A stretch of DNA of 64,000 nt. It comes from Apostichopus japonicus. Taxonomy: Eukaryota > Echinodermata > Holothuroidea > Aspidochirotida > Stichopodidae. The position numbers and the translations under genes were made by a program. The stretch is taken from positions 14,556,678 to 14,620,677 of the forward strand of contig NC_092579.1 in the NCBI RefSeq assembly GCF_037975245.1, given 5' to 3'. Under the pieces are notes generated by a model. The model was not told where the DNA came from. It was given only the letters and a program-made list of their open reading frames with translations, and searched no databases. The number at the start of each line of letters is the position of its first letter. The first letter of the stretch is position 1. Below are positions 1-14,100 of this stretch, piece by piece.

Positions 1-231
1 GCTCTTGTACACCTAAACCCAGAGGATGACAGGAGTTTCTTACAAAATGAAAGAACAACATTGATTAATCCTCGACACCAGCACCTTTCACTTTCCCCTC
101 CCCCTACCCTCCACCCCTCAAAAATAAGACCCCGGGATAACTAATACACATTGTAGTATAAGGAAGTAAAACAAACTACAATAGGTGTTAGTGACTATTT
201 AAAATACCACTGAAAGGGAACTGATACTTAC

Positions 232-3200
232 GAAAAACTTGATTGGTCCGTTTGGATTCTGCCTCTGCATTGCGCAAACTCTATTCGGCAAATGAGAAGT
301 TAGCATGCACGATAAAGAATATACCAAAAACGCCAATGGGTTACTCTATATATAAATAAATGTTTTGAATTATACACGTCAAGATATGTTGCAGTGGAGT
401 ACACAAGATTTTATAGGTTGAGGGACGGTTAAAATTCCCCCAGACTGATTAAGGTTACATTATGAACACCTGTGGAAGGTCCAGAGGATTAAGTAAAATG
501 CAAAAAAGGAGTTTTGCGGACCTGGGCTCGTTGCATGACTCCGATGTAGAGCGATCTGGGTTCTTTCTCCCACCCACCAAAGAAACAAGTTTAGACGTCA
601 AATGATGCACTCTGAGACATATGTAAGTAGCTCAAAACACAAGGTTGTGCTAATACCCTTATTCTTGTGTGTGAGGATGAAAGTGGGGCGAACATCTGTA
701 GTGCGCGTCTAATTCTTCGCCGGCTGAACGGAAACATCGGCCGACTAACATTGCCCCACCCCCTTCTTGCACATGCCACTGCAATTATGCATACCACACT
801 GCCTTGGGATGTTTCTGCATGTATTTAGACGGTTGTGATGGATGCGAAATATGTTTGTATATATTTGGTTTATTGTGAGATCAAGAGTATGTCAAGAGTT
901 TTGTATTTGGGCAGTTGTGAGGTCAAGGTCTTGGATGGATAAACGGTTTGTAAAACGGATTAAGTTGCCGATGCGCCTGTAGTTCATTTAACCCATCAAC
1001 AGCCCTCTTCAGGTTGCATTCGGCATAATTGAAAAGCTGTTCCAGGGAACTCAATTATCCGTAATTTCGCTCTCATATATCTATAAGATATGCCCATTAA
1101 GAAACTTATATGCAAAATAAATGTATTCCTTTTTAATGGAAACCCAATTTCCTTAGATATACCCTTAAATTTATGCGTAACTATTTTATAACAAAATATC
1201 CATTGGCGATGCAGAACGTAACACAAGATTGTCGGATTAAATACAGTGGTCTAGATATTACTTTCCTACATTTTCTTTTTATTCCAGGCCCTATTTCGCC
1301 CCTGCACCAGCTGGTTGCTTCAATACGTTGTTAAAGCATCCATCTGACAGTTTCTCATCAAACAACAATTATATTAGGTTAATACTTACATGCCAATTCT
1401 TGACGACAATGATGCAACCAAACGGAATTCCGGGTCTTGAAGGGGATTTCTTGGACTGTAAAATAATAATACAATAGAAGGTATACATAACGACCAAACC
1501 TTGGTATGGTAGCATAAGTTAAACCTATATTGAAATGTAAATATGGCACATATCACCATTACAAAATCATAGAAAGAGTTCTCTCAATAAAATAAGTTGA
1601 TAAATTATATGCATGTCGACATGTAGAAATGTCGACATGTAGAAATGTCGACATGTCGACATATAGACATTAAACTTATCTGGATCGTGATTACATTTGG
1701 CCCATTTTGCACACCTTAAAATCGGCAAGAAAATCAATAGAGATTAAAAATCGGATGGAACTATTCCCTTTCCTCTTTCCCATCCTCAATATAGCCATTA
1801 TTGTTTTTTTTCAGTGGAAACATTGTCTCAGCGTATTATTTTATAACTTCACATTCTCCTGTTACCAACCAGACATACATTCGTTGCACCATGTTTTGGA
1901 CTTCTCAAAAGCTTTTCATAAAAAGCAAAAGATATTTTCTTATGTTACTACGTCATTGAAGATATTGATGTCTTTAATTTCTTGTTTTTAATATTTGTGT
2001 TTAACTAACTAGAAAATGTGATGTAAAACAAACAGGGACCTGTGAACATTGACATTTATCTTGCTTGAGATGAGTAGCTCTTATTTGTTGACAATTTATA
2101 ACAGTGTTTATAAAGCAATTATCAGTTCAAGTGGAAGATAAAACAATACGCAGGGTACAAAGATGAATTGTATTTTTTCCATCGGACGGCGGTAGGAAAT
2201 GTGATGTTTTCTCAACAATTGATATATCTCTATAGCGGATCAGTCGTTTGGTAGTTTGGTTTTCGTGCCCAGGTTCTTTCCTGGGTGACTTTTGCTTAAA
2301 AAGTATCTCTATAGCAACATGAGTCAGCTTAATTTTAAGCATTTATTAGATGAAAAGAGACTTTTCTTACACGCTTGAATGCAACATGTTTTAATCTTTT
2401 GAAATTACATTCGTATAAAACAGAAATTAAGTAACATGTTTTGAAAACGTGTCAGTAAATGTACGCACCTTTAGTGGCTAGCAAGAAAACAGATCGTTTC
2501 ACAAGGTGACTTTCTCAGACTTACTAGATATATTAATGAATATATCAATAGACGCAGTCATTACTTTAGATTACGCTGATACACTGTCAATTGAAATTGT
2601 AAAAGCACTATTGCTACCTTAATTTCAGTATCTTATGATTATCATCGAACATTATATTTATGGATTAATATCGTTTGTCGATAATATCTATAAAAGCGGC
2701 TGGTTGCTTTCTGTATTTTGTATCCTTGTTTCATTGTTTGTTTACTTGTTTACTTGTATGTTTCTAATTCCATAACGTCTCTCGCCCATGTGTACAGACT
2801 CTCGGTATTATTTCATTGTTATGTACTTGATGTTCAAATATGTTACTAAGACATCGAAAAGTTTCTTTCTTATTAAACACAAACATCAACACTTAGCACA
2901 GAGGCAAGAATACTTTTACTTAAAGTTCGTACAAGATACGCCTAACTTAGTTTGCATAATTTGATTTGGAGCGAAGTCGTAAATTATTATGGATGTTGTG
3001 TGCACCTACTTGAATCAAAAGAAAGATTCCTTCTACCTATATAGGGATCAATAATCTCTTTATTCCTGGGAGGTGGCTCATGGATACGATTTTGAAGCGC
3101 CAAGACTTAGCTAAACAATATACAGTCAATACAAATTACGTATTAGTCATACTAAGATATGAATATTCATGACTTACGCATCGCTATTGTAATCTCCTGT

Positions 3201-4696
3201 GACGTAAAGACATCCGACATCTGTGTAAGTGATTTCGTCAGGTATAATAACAGTCATATAATGCCACCATTTGGTATGAGTCACTTTAGTACCTGAAACA
3301 ACAAAACAAAGAACAAAAGATTATGGCAATTTAAATATTACTGTATTAATATAGTGCACTGTCATTCAACTTTGGAAGTTATATAACTGGTAAACTTAGA
3401 TAAGAGATATGCCTGTATATAAAGAATACTGTATTCTGATTATCATAAAATACTTACGGAAAATCGAAATACTATGTGAATTTACCTCATAAAATGCCTC
3501 CTCTTCCAACAAAATAGATACAGGGAATGATCATGTCAGGCCCATTCTTCTAACGCCCATCTTAGCATGAATTTATGAATACTTTGAAATGGGGCGGCAC
3601 CACTTTTAACCACGGACCCAACCTGGATCTCGATGAACATTCGTATTGCCAATCAAACAAAAATTTGTAAAATGTCTGTTGCATAAAAGAAAATTATCTG
3701 CAAGTTCTCTTAATGTGAACATGAACTCTTGTACGCACAAGGAGGGACGGAATTTTCTTATGGGCGGATGGGTGGGGTGGGGTGGGGTGGGGATTGGACG
3801 TGTTCTTATTTCATTGGTGATGTTTTCTTTAATTGACATTTCGGTGACCGACAATGTGGACGATATTTAACTCTATATAAGTATAAACTCCATGTCAATG
3901 TCCTCTTCTTAATATTCTATAGATAGGGTTGTTTCCATACAAACCTTTTGCATAACATTAACTCTTCCTTGCCCTAAGCATTGTATCATAGGAGGAGCTA
4001 TTTGATATCATTATGACTGAAATTCTTACAAAGCTCTCCTTATATACTGCTGTTATTGATTTATCCTTGAAATATTTATGTATCTTGTCAATGTCTTCTT
4101 AACTTTTTATTTTAAAAATATGCAGCTTGCTTGTAGCAATGTTATTTTCATCAGTAGATAATGTTATACATTATATAGGAAAACAAAAAAACTTCTGTCA
4201 GCTCAATGGTCATGATGATATCTAACATTTACTGTTGCCAGAAGAGTTAATAAAAATTTCCCTAAAATTGAGAGATTTATAGTTCTAGGATACATAACGT
4301 TGTTTATAATGTGGTTTTGACAAAAAACAAAAGTGATAGAAAGTGCATGTCGTTTATGATGAAGTACATGCACATACTTATACGTTAAATTACTGAATGA
4401 CAATTTAAGCGAACACAGAATTAATACTCACTTGACAGCCATGTTTGTGACGTCATATTCAGGACAAATATAGTATACGAGTCATCTCTCCCTCGTGTGG
4501 TGTATTCAGGTAAGATCCTATAAGAGTAACTAGAATCTTGTTTCTGTATGTACTTCTCCAGCTCAGAGAATTTAAGAAGTGAATTTTCGTTCGATATTTC
4601 ATCCTGGGTGCTGCGATGTATTATAATTCCCATCAACACAGAAAGAACCAGAGCAAAGCATAACAAGAACACTGTCCAAACCACAGTGCTGCCCAT
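232..4696 (-). CDS. AprA/PqaA-like (PhoPQ-related family) membrane-anchored protein, gene 1, 5' part only
   Basis: Exons on the minus strand, in transcript order: 4432-4696, 3178-3292, 1390-1455, 232-280; all have GT donors and AG acceptors, and phases 1,2,2,0 join in frame to give 165 codons. The next exon expected from gene 2 (starting DDPENVY) is not found in 1-231, so the gene continues off the left edge. The start is the first Met at 4694-4696, followed by a hydrophobic segment (about residues 5-27) and then RSTQ: a type II signal anchor or uncleaved signal peptide. Residues 50-88 carry YSYRILPEYTTRG and FVLNMTSQTWLS, the N-terminal signature of the PhoPQ-related family, with an NMT glycosylation sequon. 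Exon 2 encodes WWHYMTVIIPDE and VTGDYNSD; exon 4 encodes VCAMQRQNPNGPIKFF. The catalytic part lies outside the window. The family is clear; substrate and function are not. Confidence 0.88.
1612..1663. repeat. Short palindromic microrepeat CATGTCGACATG
   Basis: The self-complementary 12-mer CATGTCGACATG (SalI-type core GTCGAC) appears about four times in 50 bp, separated by TAGAAA. It lies in gene 1 intron 2, about 150 bp from exon 3. No function is evident. Confidence 0.75.
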
Positions 4697-7600
4697 TTTA
4701 ATGCCGCTTAATTATGGCGTTTTGTATAAAAGAATATTATAATTTGACAAATAACGTCGTTACACACCGCTAGAATGAATTGTTAGTCAATGCTCTCTGA
4801 TACCAACGTGTTAGCCCCCTGTATAATTTTTTTAATTAAAGTACTCGGTAAGAAAATTAAAGAGACCATATTGATAATTAACAAAGTCAAACAATCCAAC
4901 TACGATTCCGCTATTGTCTCTTACTGATTATTATGCCATTAATCACGATAACTTCCAAACAATAAGGTTAAGTTCCAAAGATTAAAATTAATTGACTTTT
5001 AATCTGTTGAGGTTCAACTAGCAATGGCATGTGGTCGTACAGATGATAAGATAATCTATTAACAGTTTACTCTCTGAGTTTCTGGCGACGGTAAGGTTTG
5101 ATCCCAAAACGAGTTTTATCAGAATAATAAAAGAAAACAAGACAGAATAATTCATAAGAAATAAAAGTTCCGACCGGATCTCACAGAAGACTTTCTATAT
5201 ATCATGCCCTTTCGTTTGCTGGCCTGAAATAATGACGAATCACGCAATGCACTCTACTACATCACGCTCTCCACGCCAATAATTTTGAACTTGAAGAAGA
5301 GATCCGTATATATGATGTAACAAATCTGCTTTGCTGTAGTAAAATCAATCTGCTGTCTTCTCCGTAATATCGAGTTCTTGAGCAAAAGCAGACGTGATAT
5401 CACCGAACCACTACTTTGATTATTTCTCTTCAGTATATGTATATATTTATTATATTCAAACGGGGAAAACATTCTATAAGCATTGCGCTTCTTTTTGTCT
5501 CCTTCTTCATGAACTTGTATGTTAAAATATTGTATATCAATTATCATGATGAATGTTTTCTTTTCCTTTCTTTCTTTGTACCTGTCTCTCTAGATTGTAT
5601 TGTATATCAAACTATTCGTTTATACTTTGTTGAACATTCATGTACTGAACACAATTGCTGGAAATAAATTCTTGTCATTGTTATTGTCATTGTCCTTGTC
5701 ATTGTTTATTTCTCGTTGACGTGGATGGTGCCTTACAAACATTATCACCAAAGTTGGAAGTTACTTTAAAATTGGTCAAACTTAGGTTACTGAATATTGT
5801 ATCTACAATGCCATACCCAATACGGGATAATATGATATTTGGTACTTTGACATATTAATTTTGAAAATATAGGGCCTCACCCAACGGGAGTTTGTTATCC
5901 CCGATATTTCCCAAACTTGACGTATAGTTTTCCTCAACTTTACGGGGTAGAGTAATGCGATTTGTAGATAGTGGGTGTTTCGATTACAGTGTAAGTTTAT
6001 GAACTAATCGACCATTAACTTTCATTTGTTGAAAACATCAGGTCTATGTCTTCCTGTATCAATCCCAATCGTATTGTTGAGCTATCGAAACAGCAATGTA
6101 AAAGTATCCTCCAATAGGCATGAGTCTATAAGTATTATCCTAGCTGTTGTTAGCAACAATCATGCAGAAGTTAATTGTAAGTTCGTATCCTATTTCTGGT
6201 GATAGCCTTCACCCTTTCAACCCAAGCAAGCAAGAATTGTACACATATGTAGATAAACAATTGTTTAATTTATGTATACACTTGTTAATTATTAATTAAT
6301 AACTAATAACTCACTCAATTAATTGTTTACTCCATCTTCTGTTTTACTATATCCAATGATTATTTCGACCTATTCCTTGATATTGCAAGTTCATATTTTA
6401 TGTGGATCGTTCGACTATTCTAAATCTCAAAATGAGCCTTCAGGTCTCCTGGCGGGGTAAACAGGTTTTGTCTTATGCACTTTATGTTTTGGTCAAAGAA
6501 AGCGTTTCCCTGTCTTGTTTAATACGACGTGTAGATGGGCATTCGTTAGGTTGATGTAGGAATTTCCTTCAGCTTTATGGTTGTATAGGGGATTAGCCAG
6601 TTCACATCTAAAGCCTCTATTGCTAGCGTTAGCAAAACAGCAGCATTTCAATCATTAACGTGGTTAGCATTTATCCTGTATTGTTCTTCGAAGTCATCAA
6701 TAGCAGTTTGGCGTTAGCCTATTGTACATAGATCTTTCAAAGCCGTGAACCAACATTGTAGCGTAGCGTAATCGTTTCATTTATTCAATACTTGCTGCTA
6801 ATTCATCAACTTCATTGTAGTTTAAGACTTTTATACATTTATATCTTCCAAAGAAAGCATTTCTCATTCCTTGTGTGTTGCGACTTACAAAGAAACAATG
6901 TGCTTATTGTATATTTAATATTCTCATCCATTGTGTTAACGTAAGGAAGGCTGTTTGAAACGTGATTTTGTTGAAAGTAGCGAAATGTATTGCAATGAAG
7001 GGAGGGGGGGGGTGGGTGCGAAGAGGGTCGGATTAATCGACCAGAAGCGTTCTAGGTAGCGTGCGCGAATCTTTGCTTTTGGTCTAACTTCACTCTTTGC
7101 GACCGGCATATGTGCAGCCACGATCTATTACGTGGCCTAATGACACCTTATCTCCTATTGTGAAATGTATGGATGCTTTCAAAGGACATCATTGTATTTT
7201 CTATAATAAATATTGTGTTGCGTTTTAATATTAGCGCCATCACATCAACTACTGTAATAGTTATATACAATACAGTTCAAATATAATTACTGTTTTACTA
7301 AGTAATAAAGAGGGTTTGCTCTATTGATACACTGAAAACATGGAGTAAGATGTTACTTGAAATCCTGCAGTATATCTTCTTTTACAATAGGTTGAACAGA
7401 AAAACAATGCAAGTGGTTGATGTTTACGGACAATTTCATGTCAAGTCATTTAATGTCATATTGTGTAGACGTGTACGACAGGTTTTCACATTGAAACTTA
7501 TATGTGAAAATGGTCCATCGGGTAACACTTTCTATACGTTAGTATTATATATGTACACGACGGAAAGGTAATAAACTTGCGCAAGATTTATTTCTACTTC

Positions 7601-8150
7601 TGTAAGGTACGTCTGCGATTCCATTTACCTTTTATTTGCTTTCAACTGTCATTTTTCGAATTTTTCAACATCTAGATGTCTACAGATGCTAAACTGGGCC
7701 TATGAAAGAAAGGTTATGTCCCTAAATATACATTAACATGTAATATTATTCTTTTCTTTTCTCGTTTTCTCTTTCTCTCTCTCTCACTTTATCTGACAAC
7801 CGCGTGATGCTGCACAAACCATCATGCCGACATTGCAATATCCTGTGAATATATCTAGCGTTGAAATAAAATGTCGAACAGAATTTCACATCATCATTAG
7901 CTGTATATACAAAAACTGTTAATATCGTTGACGTTAGGCTTGTATATGACATGACCAATCAATTAAACCATCTGTTTTACTTAAGTTTATACTTAATTAC
8001 TTGTTTAACTGACAGAAACACTTTATTATTATAAAAATAAAGACTAATTAAAAACGATCAGTAAGATATATATGAGAGATCTGGTTTAGAGATTTTAAGT
8101 CTTTTTGATATCATTTGTCTCCTTTTTGTGTTTCACGATGAACTCTGATT
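4697..8150. other. Intergenic spacer between genes 1 and 2, no gene seen
   Basis: This AT-rich stretch separates the gene 1 start codon from the gene 2 stop codon. It should contain the gene 1 promoter and the gene 2 3' flank. I found no exon with family similarity on either strand, no convincing ORF, and only minor low-complexity runs: TTGTCATTG repeats near 5670-5711, a G-rich run near 7000 and a CT-rich run near 7770. Confidence 0.5.
8022..8027 (-). promoter_or_regulatory. Possible poly(A) signal of gene 2
   Basis: The minus strand reads AATAAA (plus strand TTTATT) about 125 bases beyond the gene 2 stop codon, a plausible distance. AT-rich DNA gives chance matches, so this is tentative. 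Confidence 0.35.
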
Positions 8151-11100
8151 TTACACAAGCGTTCCTTTGCACTCTTGTCCGAAACAATTACCAACTGGAT
8201 AAGTATCTGGTACAATATGTGCCTCTGATGTAAAGACAATGTAGCTATTGTTAGGCGCTGGGAATGTCATCTGTAATGGGAGAAAGAGAGACCTAATTAG
8301 TATGTACATAAATTATATTGGAATGGGGCGTATATACAACCTGCTCGTGTGAGCCACATAAGGGTGACATGCCCCCCCCCCCTCCCCTCTGATTCCAGAC
8401 TCTCCCCTCCCAACACTCACACACAAATGCATCCATTGAAAACACATGTAATCTGTATGTGTTAGTTGATTAAAACCAGAGACAAAGGTTATAAAATAAT
8501 GCAAGAAATTACTTTTATAGAACCTTCCATAGAAATCCTAATATTGGCCACCAAAAAGATATTTGCTGAAAGTTGTTATCATGTCGTTAGACACATAACG
8601 AATATTTTTGTTATTCCGACTCTCTCCTATACTCAAATTGAATATCAAAGAGCTATATATATAGTGTTTCTGATGTTACATTCTTTATATGTAACAGGTA
8701 ATATCTGTGGAATGAACTTACCTCTATAAAGAAACAACTCCAACCAGTCGTTGGTTTCTCAATCTTTGCAATGTAATCTGTACCCTATTATACAAAGAGA
8801 AAAGCAGCACCAATTTACCTATATTTTATTACAAGTTCTACATGACAACAAAATCACAAAGCGTTACATTGAATTTGTGTGTAACTATTTTAATCTATAT
8901 ACGCACCACTCGACCAACTCCAATGTCACTGTAAGTGGTTACTTGTGGCTTCACCTCAGTAGTATTCGGTGTCCTGGCTACGATGACGCGGAAATCTCGT
9001 CTGGAAGATGAATGATAGAGAAATGAATGTTTTGCCACAAGAAACTGAAGTGGCATACTGAAGGAAATTATAGTTATAGTTAACTTTGATGAATTACTAT
9101 TTAGTTCTATTTAACGGGTCATATTTCAAAGTTATTTCATGTTGACTTTGTGAGTGATAACGACAGAATGACGTCATCTGTCAGATGTGTTTTTAATATG
9201 GTATATCGTTTTGTCGGCGTTCCCTCTTTTGGAGTAGCTTTGGGTGAGAGTTATACATAACTTAGTGGTTGTACTTTCATGGTATGCGTGTCCGGCCGCA
9301 CACATTACACTGGAACCCATTCTAAGTTTGTTGAATGCGTTTATCACACTCAGAGTTTGAAAGCATCATGGAAGTCCAGTACTGATCAATGTCAACACCA
9401 GCAAAAACGCTACCACAAGTCTATGACAACTGGCAGGTTTGCTTATGAATATTACGATAATGAGAGAAACGTTATTCTATATGCGATAACATTTCCCTGA
9501 CCCCTGATTGACCTCAGTCACGAATGCTGTTTTCCCTGACTCTACCCCCCACTCCCTCCTTATAGTCAGGGCTGTTATTGTAATTGCTCAGTAACATAAG
9601 TCACCGTTTTAGATTCGTTTAGTTTTCTTATTTATTTATCGCTCTTTTTTTCTCCTGACAAAGAAAACAGTAAACAATGAGTGATTCCTTGAAGAGACCA
9701 CATCAATTACAGACCATCTGTTCCTGCCTATATCCCTCAAGGAGCTGGAACAATTGTCCTTGTTACATTCATGCATAGCCACAACAGCCGCATGTCACCA
9801 TGCTGTTACTTAATTATGTTTAACTTTACAGTTTGTTATTATTAACATTATATAAATAGAAGGAAACTAACTTAAGACATAACTCATGTACTCTTTATAC
9901 CAACCAAGTTGAACGAGAAACATTACATGAATAACATGAACAGGTGACATTATACCGGGAGTCTGTGTAGCTGTTGGCACTCCATGCTGTGATGTTGATT
10001 GGTTCTACATTAGTTGTTAGCACTATACTACCTATGGTGTTACCCTGTGATATTAAAGAAAGAAGGGTTATAGATTACGTGCACATTTCTAACCATGATG
10101 GAATTCATAACTACAACAGCACTGTAAAAGTCAGCAGTATTGTTATACGAAACATGCTGAAAAGATGAATAATGGTCACTTATGTTCAAATTTTAAGATG
10201 CATGTTAATGCCACCCTTAAAAGTATTTCCCTACATGAATTTACCCCATGCAGGGTATAGTTAGCCTACCGGCATATAATGGCTCAAAACAGGTGCGCTG
10301 CAGGGTCCGAATAAGGCTCCAAATGCGCCGCTTATTTCAAGACCTCGGGTTGGATCAATTAATGACACGGTAGCAATTTATGCCCCTGCCCTCGGGTCAT
10401 TGTCTATGAAACAATGGCATGGTCTGAATTATCACAAAGGTAATTCTTTAAAAACTATTCATGGGCGACGGCGAAGGCAATACTGATGACGTAATGATCT
10501 ATTAAATTATTATTAATAACAATAGAAATAACTTTTAGACTCGAGCTACAATGATCTATTAATGCTGTGGTTTGTCAAAGCTAAAGCACAGGCCAAACAG
10601 CATGATGAGACACGAAGAGAAAAGATACTGCTTACGCACCAGTTCACATGCACAACAAAATTGTTTCAGATATGGGTGCTTCTCTCCAGTTTTCTTCAAC
10701 GATCATCTGATTTTACAAACAAATCTTAATAGAATTATTATTCGCATGTATTACCTCTGTTCGTCTCCAAGTTATCTTTGGAAATACTCCATTCTGTTAA
10801 ACAGGAACGAAGATAAGAAAATTACACATCAGCTGCTGTACAACTTCATTCAAACTACTGTTGTATAAAATAGCAATTATGAAACAGAGGCTTATTTAAC
10901 AAGAGTTACCGATGCAACAAATTGCCCCTCTTTTCTCCACCTCACATCGGTCACCCACGTGCTGCTCATGTTAAGAGTTTCTTGATATTATATTTTATTT
11001 GTTCCATGTCATGCATGCAATCACACTTTTCAGAACAATATATCTCAGTCATTTCTCATTTTGAATAATCATTAAACAATTAAAATTGTTTTCAGTCAAT

Positions 11101-14100
11101 AAATGAGACCAACCTCCAGCACCATGTAGATGAATCCTTCTGTTTCGACTATCAACTTTCTGTACTTCCCGATCAAAATGTGATCTGTGTTTGGATGGAT
11201 TCTGCAGACAGGGATAAGATATGAATACTGCTCTGAAATTTACTCAATTTCGTGCTCTTTTAAATCGGCAATAAACATAATAAAGAACCTTATATTTGAA
11301 GTTTTAGCTAGATAAACAATAGCTGTTATGATTAAATTCCTTAAATGGTGAATTATAGGACTGAGGAAAATTTGGGTTTGCTTTGTAGTCCATATATCTA
11401 TTATCACAAAGACAATACAAACTGCAAGGAAGGACGGACGGTAGGAGGGATTGGAGAGAGAGAAAGGAAGGCAAGAAGACATATAGGGTACATGATGGGT
11501 AGGAAGGAGTATGTTCTTTTCACGGAAACCTACTATTACATATAGAGTGGAAAAGTTACATAATTCTTGCAATAAATATGTCTACCAAACGCAAACGATA
11601 AATCTAACAGATGGCACTTAATCAAATTAAATATATACACCGCAAAATGTTACCGTAGATATGTCGGTCCAGACATCTGGTCGTAAAAGTAATGGGCGTT
11701 GTCAGGCAAAAAGAATTCATCACTTCCAGCAGTTATGATATATTTTGGTAAAGTGAGTTTATGTCTGTAAGCTACAGATAAGAAGAGAATATCATCAAGT
11801 TTTATAATTTACTCCTCAATTAAGAACTTCTTCTTTGCTTCGTTATTTGCAAAATCAGTAAAAACGAACACCTCAAGAATCTAGCTTCTTTATTTCTTCG
11901 GATTTGTTAAAACTCTGTTTTAAAATTTGTTCATAAAGGGATCTGTCAGTCACCAAAAAGACGTAATTCAGTTATACCACCTTATCAGTGTTACGATATC
12001 ACTTGAATCCTTTGCAATAAGTTTTAATGTATTTAATATCTACATGCTGCTGTGTCATATAAGGCATTATCATTAGAAGCAATCTGTCTGCCTTTATAAA
12101 CGAATATATAAGAACCATGTTTGGTCAACGATGTTTGGTTTACAAATATGACCTTTCTTCATGTTTCATTCAAATTTATACTTGCTTGATTGAGCCATTT
12201 AAAACATTTATGACTGTCTTCAGAGAGTCATTATGATCTTACATGGATTACCTTAATTTACTAACAGACGTAAAAAAAAGTCAAAAATATTTTTGTGTTT
12301 ATTTTTTCATGAGGGTTTCCCGGAAGTTGTGAGAGGTTGAATAGAGCAATAGATACTTACCAAATGGATCGACAATATCAGCCAGGACTTTGTTGATTGG
12401 GTTCGTCAGATAAGTTGTAATGTTGTGGTACCAGTAATCTTTAAGGGCCCAGGACCAGCCGTTCATGGAACGATAATGATGGGCAAAATTCTAACAGTGA
12501 AATGACAAAGCAAAGACAGGTATATGACGGGTAACAACCGGTAAAACAAAGCTTTCAGAAGGATGAAGATAATAGCTAAAGGAAATGGAATCTATACAAT
12601 GTAATATAAGCTTGACTAAAGAGTTTCAAAATAGTCTTAAAAGTGCTCCAATAGGAGGGAAATTCATCACATCATATGATAAAGCAGAGAAATAAATATG
12701 TTTTCATTAATGTATGTAAATAGACAATGGAATACCGACTGCAAATTGTATTAAATAATTTTGAAGAAATGAAAGAAAATTGCTTTTGACGATGACCGGT
12801 ATGTGAATCAGTGACATCAAGATTACATTCCTGTGCTCAGTCAACGTATCAATCCATCCCTTATAGTCTATGGTGATGTCTTTATAATGAGCAAAGGAAT
12901 AGCAATATATGGAACACCACCAACCAACATTGAGCTGCATAGCTTATATGGCTGAGCACCTTTAATACCTACAGACCAGAAGCCGCAATCTTGAAGTAAT
13001 TGTTCACCAATTTATACAAATATTTACCGCTTGCATATTGAGAGAGTCAAGGACCAATGGCATCAACCCAATGACTCTGTCATCTACGGCAGCAGTGAGC
13101 CACGCAGCCCAGCCTCTCTGAGGACCAAATGAGAAAGAAAATAAAACAACAACATCCTCAGAAAACAAAAGTGAACATTAGCATAATATATTACAGCATG
13201 CCTCGTCATATTTACTGTTTAACACTAATGTTAAGCATTCATGTACGTAACATGGGGTTTTATATGCAATTTTCACAATCACAAACTTATGGCAATAACT
13301 CCATGTAAAGTTAATTTAAGTGGTTGCTATGACATATCAACCACTAAATTATCTGGTTTTTACAGTCATCCTTTATCAGTTTTGTTCATTATGCGAAGGT
13401 TTTTCGATAAAAAATAGCTAGTCACATCAACAAACAGAATATCACTTACTTTTGAAGCACCGCAAAGCAAGAAACGTTGAATTCTGGAATCGACAAAGTT
13501 GGATACAGTGTCCATAGCACGAACAACGGACTGAAACAAAACAGATGAAACAAAATAGATGAAACAAAATAGATGAAACAAAACAGATGAAACAAAATAG
13601 ATGAAACAAAATAGATGAAACAAAATAGATGAAACAAACTAGATGAAACAAAACAGATGAAACAAAACAGATGAAACAAAATAGATGAAACAAAATAGAG
13701 GAAACAAAATAGAAGAAGCAAAATAGATGAAACAAAACAGATGAAACAAAATAGAAGAAACAAAATAGATGAAACAAAACAGATGAAACAAAACAGATGA
13801 AACAAAATAGATGAAACAACATAGATGAAACAAAACAGATGAAACAAAATAGATGAAACAACATAGATGAAACAAAATAGAAAAACAAAATAGATGAAAC
13901 AAAACAGATGAAACAAAATAGATGAAACAAAACAGATGAAACAAAACAGATGAAACATAATAGATGAAACAAAATAGATGAAACAAAATAGATGAAACAA
14001 AATAGATGAAACAAAATAGATGAAACAAAATAGATGAAACAAAATAGAAAAACAAAATAGATGAAACAAAACAGATGAAACAAAATAGATAAAACAAAAC

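Noticed and set aside
1707-1991. 94-codon plus-strand open frame
   Set aside because: AT-rich, Phe/Ile-biased translation without domain features, lying antisense in gene 1 intron 2.
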